From positions 1-40,725 of the forward strand of contig NZ_JAKEIP010000106.1 in assembly GCF_021474425.1 (NCBI RefSeq): 40,725 bases of DNA, in the 5' to 3' direction. Numbering within the stretch: position 1 is the stretch's first letter; each line of letters starts with the position of its first letter. The notes under the pieces are model-generated. The model saw only the letters and a program-made list of their open reading frames with translations. It made no database searches and was not told where the DNA came from. Below, piece by piece: positions 22,060 through 30,663 of this stretch. The position numbers and the translations under genes were made by a program. The stretch comes from Streptomyces muensis (GTDB taxonomy: Bacteria; Actinomycetota; Actinomycetes; Streptomycetales; Streptomycetaceae).

Positions 22060-24165
22060 TCATGATGACGAAAGTCCACAGCGCCCGCCGTGGGCATCAG
22101 GCCCGCGGACGGCATCCGCGGTTCTGAGCACCAGGTCGTGATCACGTGTCAGCTGGGGCCGCAGCGTCAGTCCACCGTCTGGGCCCGCGCAGCGGACGGC
22201 CGGGAACACGCAGACGTCCCGGCGGTCGACCAGGTCGCCGGTCACCATCGCCAGGCGGATCTCCGGCCCGCCGTACGCGCTCAGGCCCAGATCCCACAGT
22301 GCCTCTCCCCCGGAATGGAGTTCCGCCACCACGTCGACCGGCAGGGTGACGTGGAAGCCGCCGTACTGATCAACGGGACAAGGGGCGTCGACGAGGTGCC
22401 CTCCGTTTCCCTGGATCCGGGCCATGAAGCGGTAGTGGTGCGCTCGCGCCGTCGATCCGTGGAGCGCACCCGTCAACCGGATCGCCTTGTCGTCGACTTC
22501 GACCGACGAAACCTCCGCGTGCGCCGGACGAAGCCAACTGCGTACAGCGAGCCCTCCCTCTTCCGTGGAGTACGGGATCCAGGTCCGCCCTCCGGCGTGC
22601 GCCGGCCGCAGGGCTGCGGGATCGAGCAGGCGCGCGGTCTCGACGAGCCCTGCCCGGACCGGCCGCGAGCTGCCGCCGCCCGTGCGGCCGAGGTACACGT
22701 CCCAATCGCCCTCGGCGAGTTCCCAGTGACGCTTGTCGAGGATCGCCCGCACGCGGTCGTCTCCGGCCGTGCCGGGCTGTTCGAGCAGCAGTCGCGGGGT
22801 GCCGGCGTCGGTCTCGTTCCGGGGTTTCAGGATCAGTTTCCGTCCACGTGGGGCCAGTTGGTCCGCCGGCGTCTCGAAGGCGAGCGAGCCTCCCGGCAGC
22901 ACCCGGCAGCTGACCGTGACGGGCCGACCGAGTCGGACCATGCCCAGAGAGCGCGGCAGCGTTCGCCGCCGTGGGCCGGCGGCGGACTTCCATGGCCGAC
23001 GGATGCCTGCCCTGCGCCCGAGGTCCGCGAACAGTGCCTCGTACTGCGCGGCGATGTGCTCGGGCCGGAAGCGCTCGGTGTTCCGCCGGGCCGCCGCGGC
23101 CATCCGCCCGCGCTCGGCCTCGTTCTCGATCAGCCGGCACAGGGCGTCGGCGAGCGCGTGCTCGACCGGGCCGTGGTCCGGGACCAGGAGGCCGTCCTCG
23201 CCGTGCGTGATGATCTCGCGCGGCGCGTGGTCGCAGTCGGTGCTGACCACCGGGAGCCCGCAGCTCATGGCCTCCACGACGGACATGCCGGACGGTTCGC
23301 CGCTGCTGGACACCACGGCGAGCGCGCCCTTGGCCCACTCCGGCTCCATGGGCGTGCGGGCGCCCATCAGCAGAACGTTGTTGTGCAGGCCGAGTTCCTC
23401 GATACGGCGACGCAGCCGCAGCCGCTCCCGACCGCGTCCGTAGATCCGCAGACTCCAGTCCGGGTGGACGGCCGCGACTTCGGCGAACGCGTCCACGAGC
23501 CGGTCGTGGCGCTTCACCGGTGTCAGCCGGCCGCCGGCCAGCACGATCCGGGAGTCGCCGGTGGAGGGCTCGACGTCCGGCGCGGGACAGCAGACGGGAA
23601 TGCCCGTCACCCGCGTCCGCGCGCCGCGGAGCGCCGCGCGGTGGGCCCGTTCGTCGCCCTGGGACAGGGTGACGTAGGCGTCGAGGCGGGCTATAGCCGC
23701 GTCCAGGTCACTCAGCAGCGCGGCCCCGTGCGCGTCGCGGCCCGCGTGTTCCCGGCCGACGCGGAGGTAGTCGGTACGGCCGTGCTGGGCCAGGAAGCAC
23801 ACGAGGTACGGGCGCGTGGCGATCACCACGTCGGCGTCGGTGCTCCTCAGGTGTGCGGCAAGGCGTGTCTCGCCGAGCCGGCTCGGCGGTGTCCAGCCGG
23901 CATGGACGGGATCATGCGGGCACACGGTTCCTGGAGAACGCTGGTCCGCCGACTCGAACGCTGTCCGCCGGGCGTGGGGACGCAGGTCCACCAGCGTCCG
24001 CGTCCTCACCCCGTCCGCCGTCGCGAGGGGCGCCCGGTCGGCGGTCCGGTAGTAGGAGACGATCTCGACCTCGTGACGTGTCGCGAGTGCGGCGGCGAGG
24101 TTGTTCGTGGCCCGGGCCGTGCCGCCGACGGTGTAGGCGTTGTGGAGCAGGAAGGTGATCTTCAC
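22060..24165 (-). CDS. GT4-family glycosyltransferase with an extra C-terminal region
   Basis: Large cytoplasmic glycosyltransferase (701 aa). The N-terminal GT-B half begins KITFLLHNAYTVGGTARATN, the nucleotide-sugar half contains VLAGGRLTPVKRHDRLVDAF, and the EX7E motif is EPSGMSVVE followed by AMSCGLPVVSTDCDHAP. The GT4 part ends near residue 420. The remaining 280 residues contain beta-rich segments (SCRVLPGGSLAFETPADQL, WDVYLGRTGGG, RIQGNGGHLVDAPCPVDQYG) that I cannot name; similar tails accompany glycosyltransferases of streptomycete wall-polymer clusters. The GTG at 24165 begins the fold exactly; a longer frame to 24381 adds a proline/arginine-rich non-homologous segment. It stands alone here, with no acceptor-synthesis genes, so its product is unknown. 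Confidence 0.87.
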   Translation of the reverse strand: MKITFLLHNAYTVGGTARATNNLAAALATRHEVEIVSYYRTADRAPLATADGVRTRTLVDLRPHARRTAFESADQRSPGTVCPHDPVHAGWTPPSRLGETRLAAHLRSTDADVVIATRPYLVCFLAQHGRTDYLRVGREHAGRDAHGAALLSDLDAAIARLDAYVTLSQGDERAHRAALRGARTRVTGIPVCCPAPDVEPSTGDSRIVLAGGRLTPVKRHDRLVDAFAEVAAVHPDWSLRIYGRGRERLRLRRRIEELGLHNNVLLMGARTPMEPEWAKGALAVVSSSGEPSGMSVVEAMSCGLPVVSTDCDHAPREIITHGEDGLLVPDHGPVEHALADALCRLIENEAERGRMAAAARRNTERFRPEHIAAQYEALFADLGRRAGIRRPWKSAAGPRRRTLPRSLGMVRLGRPVTVSCRVLPGGSLAFETPADQLAPRGRKLILKPRNETDAGTPRLLLEQPGTAGDDRVRAILDKRHWELAEGDWDVYLGRTGGGSSRPVRAGLVETARLLDPAALRPAHAGGRTWIPYSTEEGGLAVRSWLRPAHAEVSSVEVDDKAIRLTGALHGSTARAHHYRFMARIQGNGGHLVDAPCPVDQYGGFHVTLPVDVVAELHSGGEALWDLGLSAYGGPEIRLAMVTGDLVDRRDVCVFPAVRCAGPDGGLTLRPQLTRDHDLVLRTADAVRGPDAHGGRCGLSSS

Positions 24166-24451
24166 GGGTCTCGTCAGTCGCTCGATGGGCCGATCCGGCA
24201 AGCCGGGTGGGGCAGGATCGGAGAAGCGGAAGTCCGGCCCTGGCGGGGGGAGTTCCGGCAGGCCGTGCGGGCGGCGCGGATCGTGTCGGTGCCGTGGTGC
24301 ACCTCGCCGCCCATGACTCTGCTCATCGGCTCCTCGTGGTCCTGACCCGCACCTCCATCTCACCGGGGCTCGCCGGGGCATTCACTCCGCCGACCAGCGG
24401 GAGCACCCCCGCCGACAGGCCGGCATCGGCCATCCGAAAGTGGTACCCGCG

Positions 24452-26299
24452 CTACGAGGAGCGACTGACGATCACCGGGATCGTGTCGCGGCCGAACGTC
24501 TTCCCATCGGACCCACGGGACCCGCGGGACGTCCGGACGGACGCCGGGCCTCGCCCGGCCACGGCGTCCGTGGCGGATACGGCGAGAACGGAGAGCAGGA
24601 CGAGTGCGCACGCCGGGCCGAGCACGGTCCAGGGCGCCAGTTCCACGTACGGCTGGTTCTCCGACAGCAGGCGGCCCCACTCCGCGGTGGGCGGCTGCTC
24701 GCCCAGACCGAGGAAGCCGAGGGAGGCCAGTACGAGGACGGTGGTGGGCAGGCGCAGGAGGGCGTTGCGCAGGACGCCGGGCAGCACGGCGGGGAGCAGG
24801 TGGTACCGGAGGAGATAGCCCGGCCCCGCGCCGAAGGAGACGGAGGCGAGCATGTGGCCGCTGGCCCGCTCCTGTTCCAGCAGCGCCGCGGCCTGGGCGG
24901 CGTACGGGGTCCAGCCGACCAGGCAGACCGCGAGGGCGGCACCCGAGGCCGACGGGCCGGTCACCGCGGTGGTCAGCATTCCGGCGAGGACCGCCGGCAT
25001 CGTCGACACCACTTCCGTGAGCCCCGCCCCGACCTGTGCCGCCATGCCGAGCAGCAGCCCGGCGAGCGTGCACACCGCGGTCACCGCGAGGGCCACGCCC
25101 ACCGTGCGCAGCGCTCCGTGGCCGAGGCGGGCCAGCAGATCGCGGCCGAGTGCGTCGGTACCCAACGGGTGTGCGGCCGACGGCGGGAGCAGTCGGGCCG
25201 CCGTGTCCACGTGGAGCGGATCGCGGAGCAGTCCGGCGGTGACCAGCGCGAGCAGGACGAGGCCGCAGGCCACGGCGGCCCAGCGGGTGAAGCGCCCTCG
25301 GGAAGCGGCCGGTGCGTGCGGCGCGGGCAGGGCCCCGTCCCGCAGGGCCGGGCCGAGCAGCGCGCGACGCAGGGCCTGGATGAGCAGGCCGGCGACCACG
25401 CCGAGCAGGATGAGGGCGAGTGTCGCGGTCTGCAGGGGCGGCAGGTCCTGCGCGATGGCGGCGTCCAAGGCGAGTCGGCCGAGCCCGGGAATGTTGAAGA
25501 TCTTCTCGACCGCGACGGCGCCACCGACCAGGGCCACGACGGTCGGCAGGAGTTGCGGCAGCACCCCGGCGAGCGCGCGCCGCAGCGCATGCTGGGCGAC
25601 CCGGCCGGGCGCGTAGCCGTAGGCGTGCCAGGTCCGGGCCCACGGCTCGTTGAAGGCGGCGGGCAGCGACTGGTCGAGCAGGCCGCCGATCATCGCCCCG
25701 GACGGGACACCGAGGGCGAGCGCGGGCAGCACCAGCGACGCCGGTCCCGCCCACCCGCTGGACGGGAACCAGCCCAGCCACACCCCGCACACGGTGGCCA
25801 GGAGCGAGGCGAGCAGGAACTTGGGCAGTGCGGCGAGGACGGCGACCCCGATGGCGCCGCTCCCCCGGTGCAGCCGTCGCCGGGAGCCGAGGTACAGGGT
25901 GCGGGCACTGGCCAGTGCGGCGACCGCGACCGTGACCACGAGCGCCCCGAGCATCAGCGTGAAGGAGACCGCGAAGGCACCCGTCACCTGGGGCAGCACC
26001 GCCTCGCCCGACACCCAGGAGGTGCCCGCGTCGCCCCGCGGCAGCCCGCCGAGCCAGTGCGCCAGATGCGTGAACGGTCCTTCGTCCAGCCCCAGTTGCT
26101 CCCGAACGGCGGCCAGCTGGGCGGGCGTGGGGTCCTGGTCGGCGGAACGGGCGCGTAGGACGGTCAGTGCGGGGTCGTTGCCGGACAGCCAGGGCAGCAT
26201 GGCGACGGCCGTCAGCAGCGCGGTCCCCGCGGCGAGGCGGCCGAGGCCCGCGCGCCACGGGGACGGGCGGGCCTCGGTGCCGGCCGACATGACGCTCAT
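24452..26299 (-). CDS. Fused dipeptide/nickel-type ABC permease (DppB-DppC in one chain)
   Basis: Single polypeptide (615 aa) containing both permease halves that are normally separate proteins. The first half (about 1-335) has DppB-like features: DPALTVLRARS and REQLGLDEGPFTHLAHWL, an EAA-type loop around NEPWARTWHAYGYAPGRVAQ, and EKIFNIPGLGRLALDA. The second half (about 345-590) has the DppC marker HPLGTDALGRDLLARLGHGA, an EAA loop SFGAGPGYLLRYHLLP and ASLGFLGLGEQPP. It starts 6 nt after the binding-protein stop. No ATPase (DppD/DppF) gene is present downstream; a glycosyltransferase follows after 286 nt in which I see no gene. The module therefore depends on ATPases encoded elsewhere or is incomplete. 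Probable cargo: a peptide, nickel complex or metallophore. Confidence 0.9.
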   Translation of the reverse strand: MSVMSAGTEARPSPWRAGLGRLAAGTALLTAVAMLPWLSGNDPALTVLRARSADQDPTPAQLAAVREQLGLDEGPFTHLAHWLGGLPRGDAGTSWVSGEAVLPQVTGAFAVSFTLMLGALVVTVAVAALASARTLYLGSRRRLHRGSGAIGVAVLAALPKFLLASLLATVCGVWLGWFPSSGWAGPASLVLPALALGVPSGAMIGGLLDQSLPAAFNEPWARTWHAYGYAPGRVAQHALRRALAGVLPQLLPTVVALVGGAVAVEKIFNIPGLGRLALDAAIAQDLPPLQTATLALILLGVVAGLLIQALRRALLGPALRDGALPAPHAPAASRGRFTRWAAVACGLVLLALVTAGLLRDPLHVDTAARLLPPSAAHPLGTDALGRDLLARLGHGALRTVGVALAVTAVCTLAGLLLGMAAQVGAGLTEVVSTMPAVLAGMLTTAVTGPSASGAALAVCLVGWTPYAAQAAALLEQERASGHMLASVSFGAGPGYLLRYHLLPAVLPGVLRNALLRLPTTVLVLASLGFLGLGEQPPTAEWGRLLSENQPYVELAPWTVLGPACALVLLSVLAVSATDAVAGRGPASVRTSRGSRGSDGKTFGRDTIPVIVSRSS

Positions 26300-26305
26300 C
26301 GGCCG

Positions 26306-27829
26306 CTACTTCAGGTGGGTGTCGACGTCGATCAGGGAGCGCTCGCGCGGGTCGAGGAGCACGCCCTCGACGTCGGTGGCGATGCCCTGGACGACCTTCT
26401 CGTGGACCAGCGGCACCACGGCGTCGGTACGCAGGATCTCCGCCTCGGCGGCCATGATCTTCTGCCGGCGCTTCGTCGTGTCGCCTTCCTCAGCCGCGGA
26501 CTTGATGGCCCGGTCCACCTCGGAGTCCTTCAGGCCGGCGATGTTGTACACGCCGTCGCTCGTGTAGTCGCTGGCCAGGTAGGCGACCGCGTCGCCGGTG
26601 TCGAGGAGTGTCACCCGGGAGAAGACGAGCGCGTCGTACTTGCCGGCGAGCAGGTCGGCCTCCATCTGTGTGTACTCGCGCACGTCCTGCTTCACGGTGA
26701 ACCCGGCCTTCTCCAGCTGCTGTTGCAGGACTGTGGCGGCCTCGGGGAGTTCGGCGCGGTTGGTGTACGTGGCCAGGCGCAGGGTCTCGCCCTTCGTCTC
26801 GGCCTTGACCTGTGTCGGTGTCGCGGCCTTGGCGCGGCCGGTGACCTGGACGCGCTGGTCGGCCGCCCAGGACACGGCGGGCCCGAACAGGCCCTGCGCG
26901 GGATCGGCGTACCCGCCGAAGACCGAGTCGACGAGCGCCGAACCGTCGACGGCCTCGCGGGCGGCCGCGCGTAGCGCGGGGTCGGTGAAGAGGCCGCTGC
27001 CGGTGTTGAGGACGAGGCTGTCGGTCCGTACGGACGGCACCTCGTGACGGGTCTTCGCGTCCAGCAGCTTCGCCTGGGCGGTGGGGATCCACTCGGCGAT
27101 GTCGACGTCGCCGCCGCGCAGCGCGTTGGCGCGGGCGGTGCCGTCGGCTATCCAGGTGACGTCGATGCCGGGCGCCTTGGCCTTGCCGCCCCAGTAGCCG
27201 TCGTAACGGTCGAGTGCGACCTTCGACTTGCCGATGAGCTTCGTGATCTCGAAGGGGCCGGTCCCGGTGCCGATCGGGCTGACGGTGCCGTCCTTGCCGT
27301 ACGCCTTGCCGGCGAGGACGGCCAGCGCCGGGCTGGCCAGGCGCAGCGGGAGCACCGGGTCGGCGGCCTTGGTGCTGATGGTGACGGTGTCGGCGTCGTC
27401 GGCCTTCGCGGTGAGGGTGACATCGCTGAGGACGCGGGGCTTGGGCTCGGCGGCGTTCGCGTGGTCCAGGGCGTCGACCACGGACTCGGCGGTGACCGGC
27501 GTACCGTCCTGGAAGGTGGCCTTGCGCAGCTCGAAGGTCCAGCTGGTGGGGTTGATCTGCTTCCAGGACTTCGCCAGCGCGGGCGCGGCGGCGCCGTTCT
27601 GGTCCAGGGCGGTGAGTCCTTCGGCCACGGAGAGCTTGCTCAGCACGGTGGCGTCGTTGCTGTAGGGCGACAGCGCCTGCACGGGCGGCACCGCGAGAGC
27701 GACTCGCAGCCGCCCGGCCGACCCGCCGTTCGCATCCGAACCGGATCCCTCTTCGCCGGCCACGAAACAGCCGGTCAGCAGCGGGGTGAGAGCAAGCGCG
27801 AAGAGGAGACCGCGGGAGGTCGAACGCAT
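26306..27829 (-). CDS. Family-5 (peptide/nickel/metallophore) ABC substrate-binding lipoprotein
   Basis: Extracytoplasmic binding protein (507 aa) of the SBP family 5. The signal peptide MRSTSRGLLFALALTPLLTGCF ends in a lipobox LTGC (22 residues; key Cys is residue 21). Family markers include LSVAEGLTALDQNGAAAPAL, SWTFELRKATFQDGTPVTAE and GTGPFEITKLIGKSKVALDR. The ATG at 27829 with AGGA upstream begins the signal peptide; a longer frame to 27916 would run through the iron box and is rejected. It forms a two-gene unit with the fused permease. The iron-box-like site 80 nt upstream suggests expression under iron limitation, so a metal complex or siderophore-like ligand is a reasonable guess; oligopeptides or nickel remain possible. 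Confidence 0.9.
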   Translation of the reverse strand: MRSTSRGLLFALALTPLLTGCFVAGEEGSGSDANGGSAGRLRVALAVPPVQALSPYSNDATVLSKLSVAEGLTALDQNGAAAPALAKSWKQINPTSWTFELRKATFQDGTPVTAESVVDALDHANAAEPKPRVLSDVTLTAKADDADTVTISTKAADPVLPLRLASPALAVLAGKAYGKDGTVSPIGTGTGPFEITKLIGKSKVALDRYDGYWGGKAKAPGIDVTWIADGTARANALRGGDVDIAEWIPTAQAKLLDAKTRHEVPSVRTDSLVLNTGSGLFTDPALRAAAREAVDGSALVDSVFGGYADPAQGLFGPAVSWAADQRVQVTGRAKAATPTQVKAETKGETLRLATYTNRAELPEAATVLQQQLEKAGFTVKQDVREYTQMEADLLAGKYDALVFSRVTLLDTGDAVAYLASDYTSDGVYNIAGLKDSEVDRAIKSAAEEGDTTKRRQKIMAAEAEILRTDAVVPLVHEKVVQGIATDVEGVLLDPRERSLIDVDTHLK

Positions 27830-27908
27830 GGGGGTCCTGTTATGCCGGAGGGGGAGGTCTGGGGGCCGCCCTGCACGCCGGCGAGGGCGACAGGGCCCGG
27901 TCAGCATA

Positions 27909-27927
27909 TAAGGCAAGCCTTACTTGA
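27909..27927. promoter_or_regulatory. IdeR/DmdR1-like iron box
   Basis: TAAGGCAAGCCTTACTTGA agrees with the IdeR/DmdR1 consensus TWAGGTWAGSCTWACCTWA at 16 of 19 positions, and its core TAAGGCAAGCCTTA (27909-27922) is a symmetric inverted repeat. It lies 80 bp upstream of the family-5 binding-protein start. Iron-loaded regulator bound here should repress the binding protein and fused permease. Confidence 0.65.
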
Positions 27928-28354
27928 TCTACCTCGATAGGTGAATTCTCAACCAATGAGATTGCTGTGTACGAGGTAACGCCATCCGCGACCGGATGGC
28001 TCGGCTATGGCGTGACCTGGCCCATCCCCACTCCGGCTGGCCCGCGAGCCGACTTCCACCCATGCGGCGAGTGTCGGCGGCGCACTCGTGAAACGGCCCT
28101 GTCATGGGACACCGCAACCCGGCTTCGCGGGAGGCACACGGTCCCCCGGCCCAACGCCTTCGGCCGCACCTGCGGGCTGCCTGCCGACCGCAGGTTCCAC
28201 CCGCCGGTCGACCCGCGCGACGAACGGACCGTGGCACTGCTGCCGGCCTGCCAGACCGGCAGGACCGCCGGGCGGTCGCCCAACACACCGATGTCCTCAC
28301 GGCCGAGCGCCGGCAGCAGGAGGTCGTGCGCATCTGAGGCTGCCATCGCCCGAT
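27928..28354. other. Stretch without a recognisable gene
   Basis: Open frames exist on both strands but none shows a family motif or a ribosome binding site. A plus-strand frame ending at 28437 finishes with FSDGANFVVQHGLLDRDEA, which reads like the end of a real protein, while the part before it does not; this may be a remnant. The left edge contains the upstream promoter region of the binding-protein gene. Confidence 0.4.
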
Positions 28355-28884
28355 TCAGCGATGGCGCCAACTTCGTGGTCCAGCACGGGCTGCTGGACAG
28401 GGACGAGGCAACGGCGCTGCTCCCCCCGGTGCCGTAGAACTCCGCCCTCCTTGCGGGCGGTTGACGACGCTGGACAGGGTGAGCGAGGTGACCGTGTCCC
28501 GTACGCCGGGCATCTTGGCGATGTCCTCCCAGATGACGCGTACGCGTTCCAGCGAGGCCGCCTCCAGACGCACCGTGATGTCGAAGTCGCCGCTGAGGAT
28601 CTCGCAGATGACGACCTCGGGGATGCGTTTGAGCGCGGCCAGGACGTCTCCGCCGCGCATGCGGTCCTGGCGGTAGACGAGGACCAGCGCCGAGACGACA
28701 TCGCCGGTGTCCTCGCCCGCGCGGACGATGGTGTATCCGGCGATGTGGCCCTGGCGCTCCAACCGTTCGACGCGCGCTGGCGCACCGCATTGCGAGACAG
28801 CAGCACCTTGCCGGCCAGCTCCGAGTGCGGCATGCGGGCGTTGCGGGTCAGCTCGGCGATGATCTTCTCGTCGACGGCGTCCAC
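28355..28884 (-). pseudogene. Lrp/AsnC-family regulator, frameshifted
   Basis: DNA-binding regulator of the leucine-responsive family, broken near 28770. The N-terminal helix-turn-helix (VDAVDEKIIAELTRNARMPH, SELAGKVLLSRNAVRQR) reads in one frame from a GTG at 28884 with AAGGAGAT upstream. The rest (VERLERQGHIAGYTIVRAGE and the RAM-domain part EVVICEILSGDFDITVRLEA) reads in another. Removing two bases (GC) from a GCGCGCG run would join them into a protein of normal family length, about 150 aa plus a tail. The damage is therefore slight and could be a sequencing error, but it sits among other broken genes. Its original target may have been the adjacent amine-catabolism genes. Confidence 0.8.
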
Positions 28885-28984
28885 AGCGGACCATCTCCTT
28901 CGCTGATCGGTCGAGGTTGCAGACCTCCACGGCAAGCGGGGGTGCCGCAGACCATGAGGCGACGCGGCCACGCCAACCGCCCAG

Positions 28985-29435
28985 GCCCCCTGCTCGATCA
29001 GGCCTTTGCGCGTGACCGCGATGCGGTCGGACATGACCAGGGCCTCTTCCCTGGTCATGTGTCACATAGCTGACGGTCAGGCCGAGTTCCTGCTGGATGC
29101 CCTTTGATCTCGATCTCGATTTGGATCTGGATCTGGATCTGGTCGCGGAGCTTCTTGCCCAGGGCGCCGAGCGGTTCATCCATGAGGATGACCGGCGTGC
29201 GGTGGACCAGGGCCCCGCAAAATCTCCATGGCCGCCTCGTCGACGGCGACGGCGTCCCCGTAGGACAGCGCTTTGCCTGTCGAGGTGGCGACACCGAGTT
29301 GAGCCGCGAGTCCACTCCAACCAGCGCTTGGTGACGGCCGATTCGTTCTTCAGCCACCAGTCGATGTTCGTGTTGAAGCCCTTGTCGTAGTTGGTTGGGC
29401 GCATCGGCGAGTGCGTTGCGCTGGGCGGGCATGAG
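28985..29435 (-). pseudogene. Deleted remnant of a potD-potA (polyamine importer) copy
   Basis: On the minus strand this contains the last 40 or so codons of a PotD-like binding protein (YDKGFNTNIDWWLKNESAV, KRWLEWTRG), then scattered pieces of PotA: the VDEAAMEI-type N-terminus, the Walker B region (ALVHRTPVILMDEPLGAL) and the H-loop region to RIAVTRKGLIEQ. The Walker A and signature segments are deleted, the potD stop is gone and frames are broken. Across the potD/potA junction it differs from the intact operon (39540-39630) at only about 6 of 91 bases, so it derives from a close relative of that operon by duplication or recombination. It cannot encode a working transporter. Confidence 0.85.
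29106..29141. repeat. Hexanucleotide repeat in the potA remnant
   Basis: Six consecutive copies of a GATCTC/GATCTG-type 6-mer (one variant GATTTG) occupy 29106-29141. On the minus strand they encode an alternating IQIQIQIEIEI stretch. The intact potA at the matching place (about 38947-38977) has no such repeat, so the array arose in the decayed copy. Confidence 0.85.
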
Positions 29436-29440
29436 GCCCG

Positions 29441-30391
29441 TCAGTCGTGGGGGGTGGCGATGGCGGCGAGGTGCGTGCCGGGGCGCACGGTCAGCCCGCT
29501 CATGTTGTAGATGACCGGCGACCGCGTCCGGATACCAGAGGCCTGCGGCCGGAGACTCGACCTCGCCCGTCCAGACCCAGTCGCGCGGCTGCACGGTCAC
29601 CGGCTTGACTTGCTCCGACGCTTCGATGACGCCGAGGTGGTGCAGGATCCGGTCCAGGCCGTCGAGGAGCCTGCGTACGGTGGCCGGGGTCCCGGTCGCC
29701 GAGCTGGCCGGTCTCGACGAGGATCGCGGGCTTCCCCTGCCGGTTCGTCCGGGAGTGCCAGCGACCGAGCGCGAAGCCGCGGCCGGGGCCGGCCGGGCGG
29801 GGCGACCGCGGCGTGGCTGTTGCCGCCGTCCGGGCTGGTGCCGAAGATGACCAGCTCGTATCCAACCGCGTGGGCCAACGCCCTGTTCTTCGCGTCCAGC
29901 TCGGCGTCGCCGGTCAGGCGGTAGCCGACGAAGTCGAGCAGGTGTTGGTCGATGCCGCCGCTGTGCAGGTCCACGTAGGCGTCGGCGCCGTCGATCAGGT
30001 ACTCGAACAGCCAGGCCGCCATCCGGTCGGTGGGGCCGCCGTCCTTGTCGCCGGGGAAGACGCGGTTGATGTTGACGCCGTCCAGCGGGGAGATGTTGAG
30101 CCTGCCCCCGTAGACGGCCGGCGGATTGGCCACCGGGCAGATCACCACCTGGCCGGCGACATCGTCCGGTTCCAGCAGCCCGGCCAGGCGGGTGGCAGCA
30201 TCGACGCCGATGAACTCGCCGCCGTGGACACCGCCGGTGATCACGACCCTGCGGCCGGGACGGGAGCCGTTGACGAGGACCAGGGGAACTTCCACCGTCG
30301 TGGAGCCGAGGTCGGCGGACAGCCGCGTGCTTCGACCTCGCCTCGCTGGTGACCTTGCCCGGTCTTCGTGCAATGGCGGGTGCCTTTTCAT
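29441..30391 (-). pseudogene. Aspartoacylase/succinylglutamate desuccinylase-family gene, multiply frameshifted
   Basis: Zinc deacylase of the AstE/AspA (M14-like) superfamily. The N-terminal two thirds are intact from the ATG at 30391: the zinc ligands are in GGVHGGEFIG and DLHSGGIDQ, with ICPVANPPAVYGGRLN and INRVFPGDKDGG between. After GTSPDGGNSHAAVA the frame changes to give KPAILVETGQLGDRD, changes again for VQPRDWVWTGEVESPAAG, and again for VIYNMSGLTVRPGTHLAA before the stop at 29441. At least three frameshifts mean a genuine pseudogene. Members remove acyl groups from amino acids (aspartate, succinylglutamate, or acetyl-diaminobutyrate in ectoine breakdown). It directly precedes the potD-potA remnant and the Lrp remnant. 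Confidence 0.85.
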
Positions 30392-30625
30392 CCCGGACGG
30401 CGAAGCGGTGACCGCTCCCTACGCACGGGGCGCTCCGCGCCGCCTTGCTTCTGGTTCCCGGGAAAGCGGCTCACGCTACAGACCCACGACTGGGGCCAGT
30501 TGGGACCGGAGGGTGGCGGCGTAGGGCTGCAGGGAACCGCCGACGGCGGCGGACGGACCGAGAGGCCAGGGTCGGCACAGGCAGAGTCGTCAGCACGAAC
30601 AGCCCCCAGTGCAGCGGGAGAACCT

Positions 30626-30642
30626 CGCTTCAACGTGAAGCG
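30626..30642 (-). terminator. Hairpin downstream of the ROK regulator
   Basis: CGCTTCA (30626-30632) pairs with TGAAGCG (30636-30642) around a 3-nt loop, and the stem extends beyond a T-T mismatch by about two more pairs. It lies about 20 nt after the regulator's stop codon, the expected terminator position. The rest of 30392-30663 shows no gene. Confidence 0.55.
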
Positions 30643-30663
30643 TGGGTTCGTTTGGTGGCCGAG

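Noticed and set aside
22090..24345. Long plus-strand open frame (751 codons) opposite the glycosyltransferase
   Set aside because: Low-complexity Arg/Gly/Val-rich antisense translation of a real gene.
24440..26158. Plus-strand open frame (572 codons) opposite the fused permease
   Set aside because: Gln/Arg/Gly-rich antisense translation with no domain.
24360..26258. Second minus-strand frame of 632 codons over the fused permease
   Set aside because: Arg/Pro-rich shift of the true frame; only the 24452-26299 frame shows membrane spans and permease motifs.
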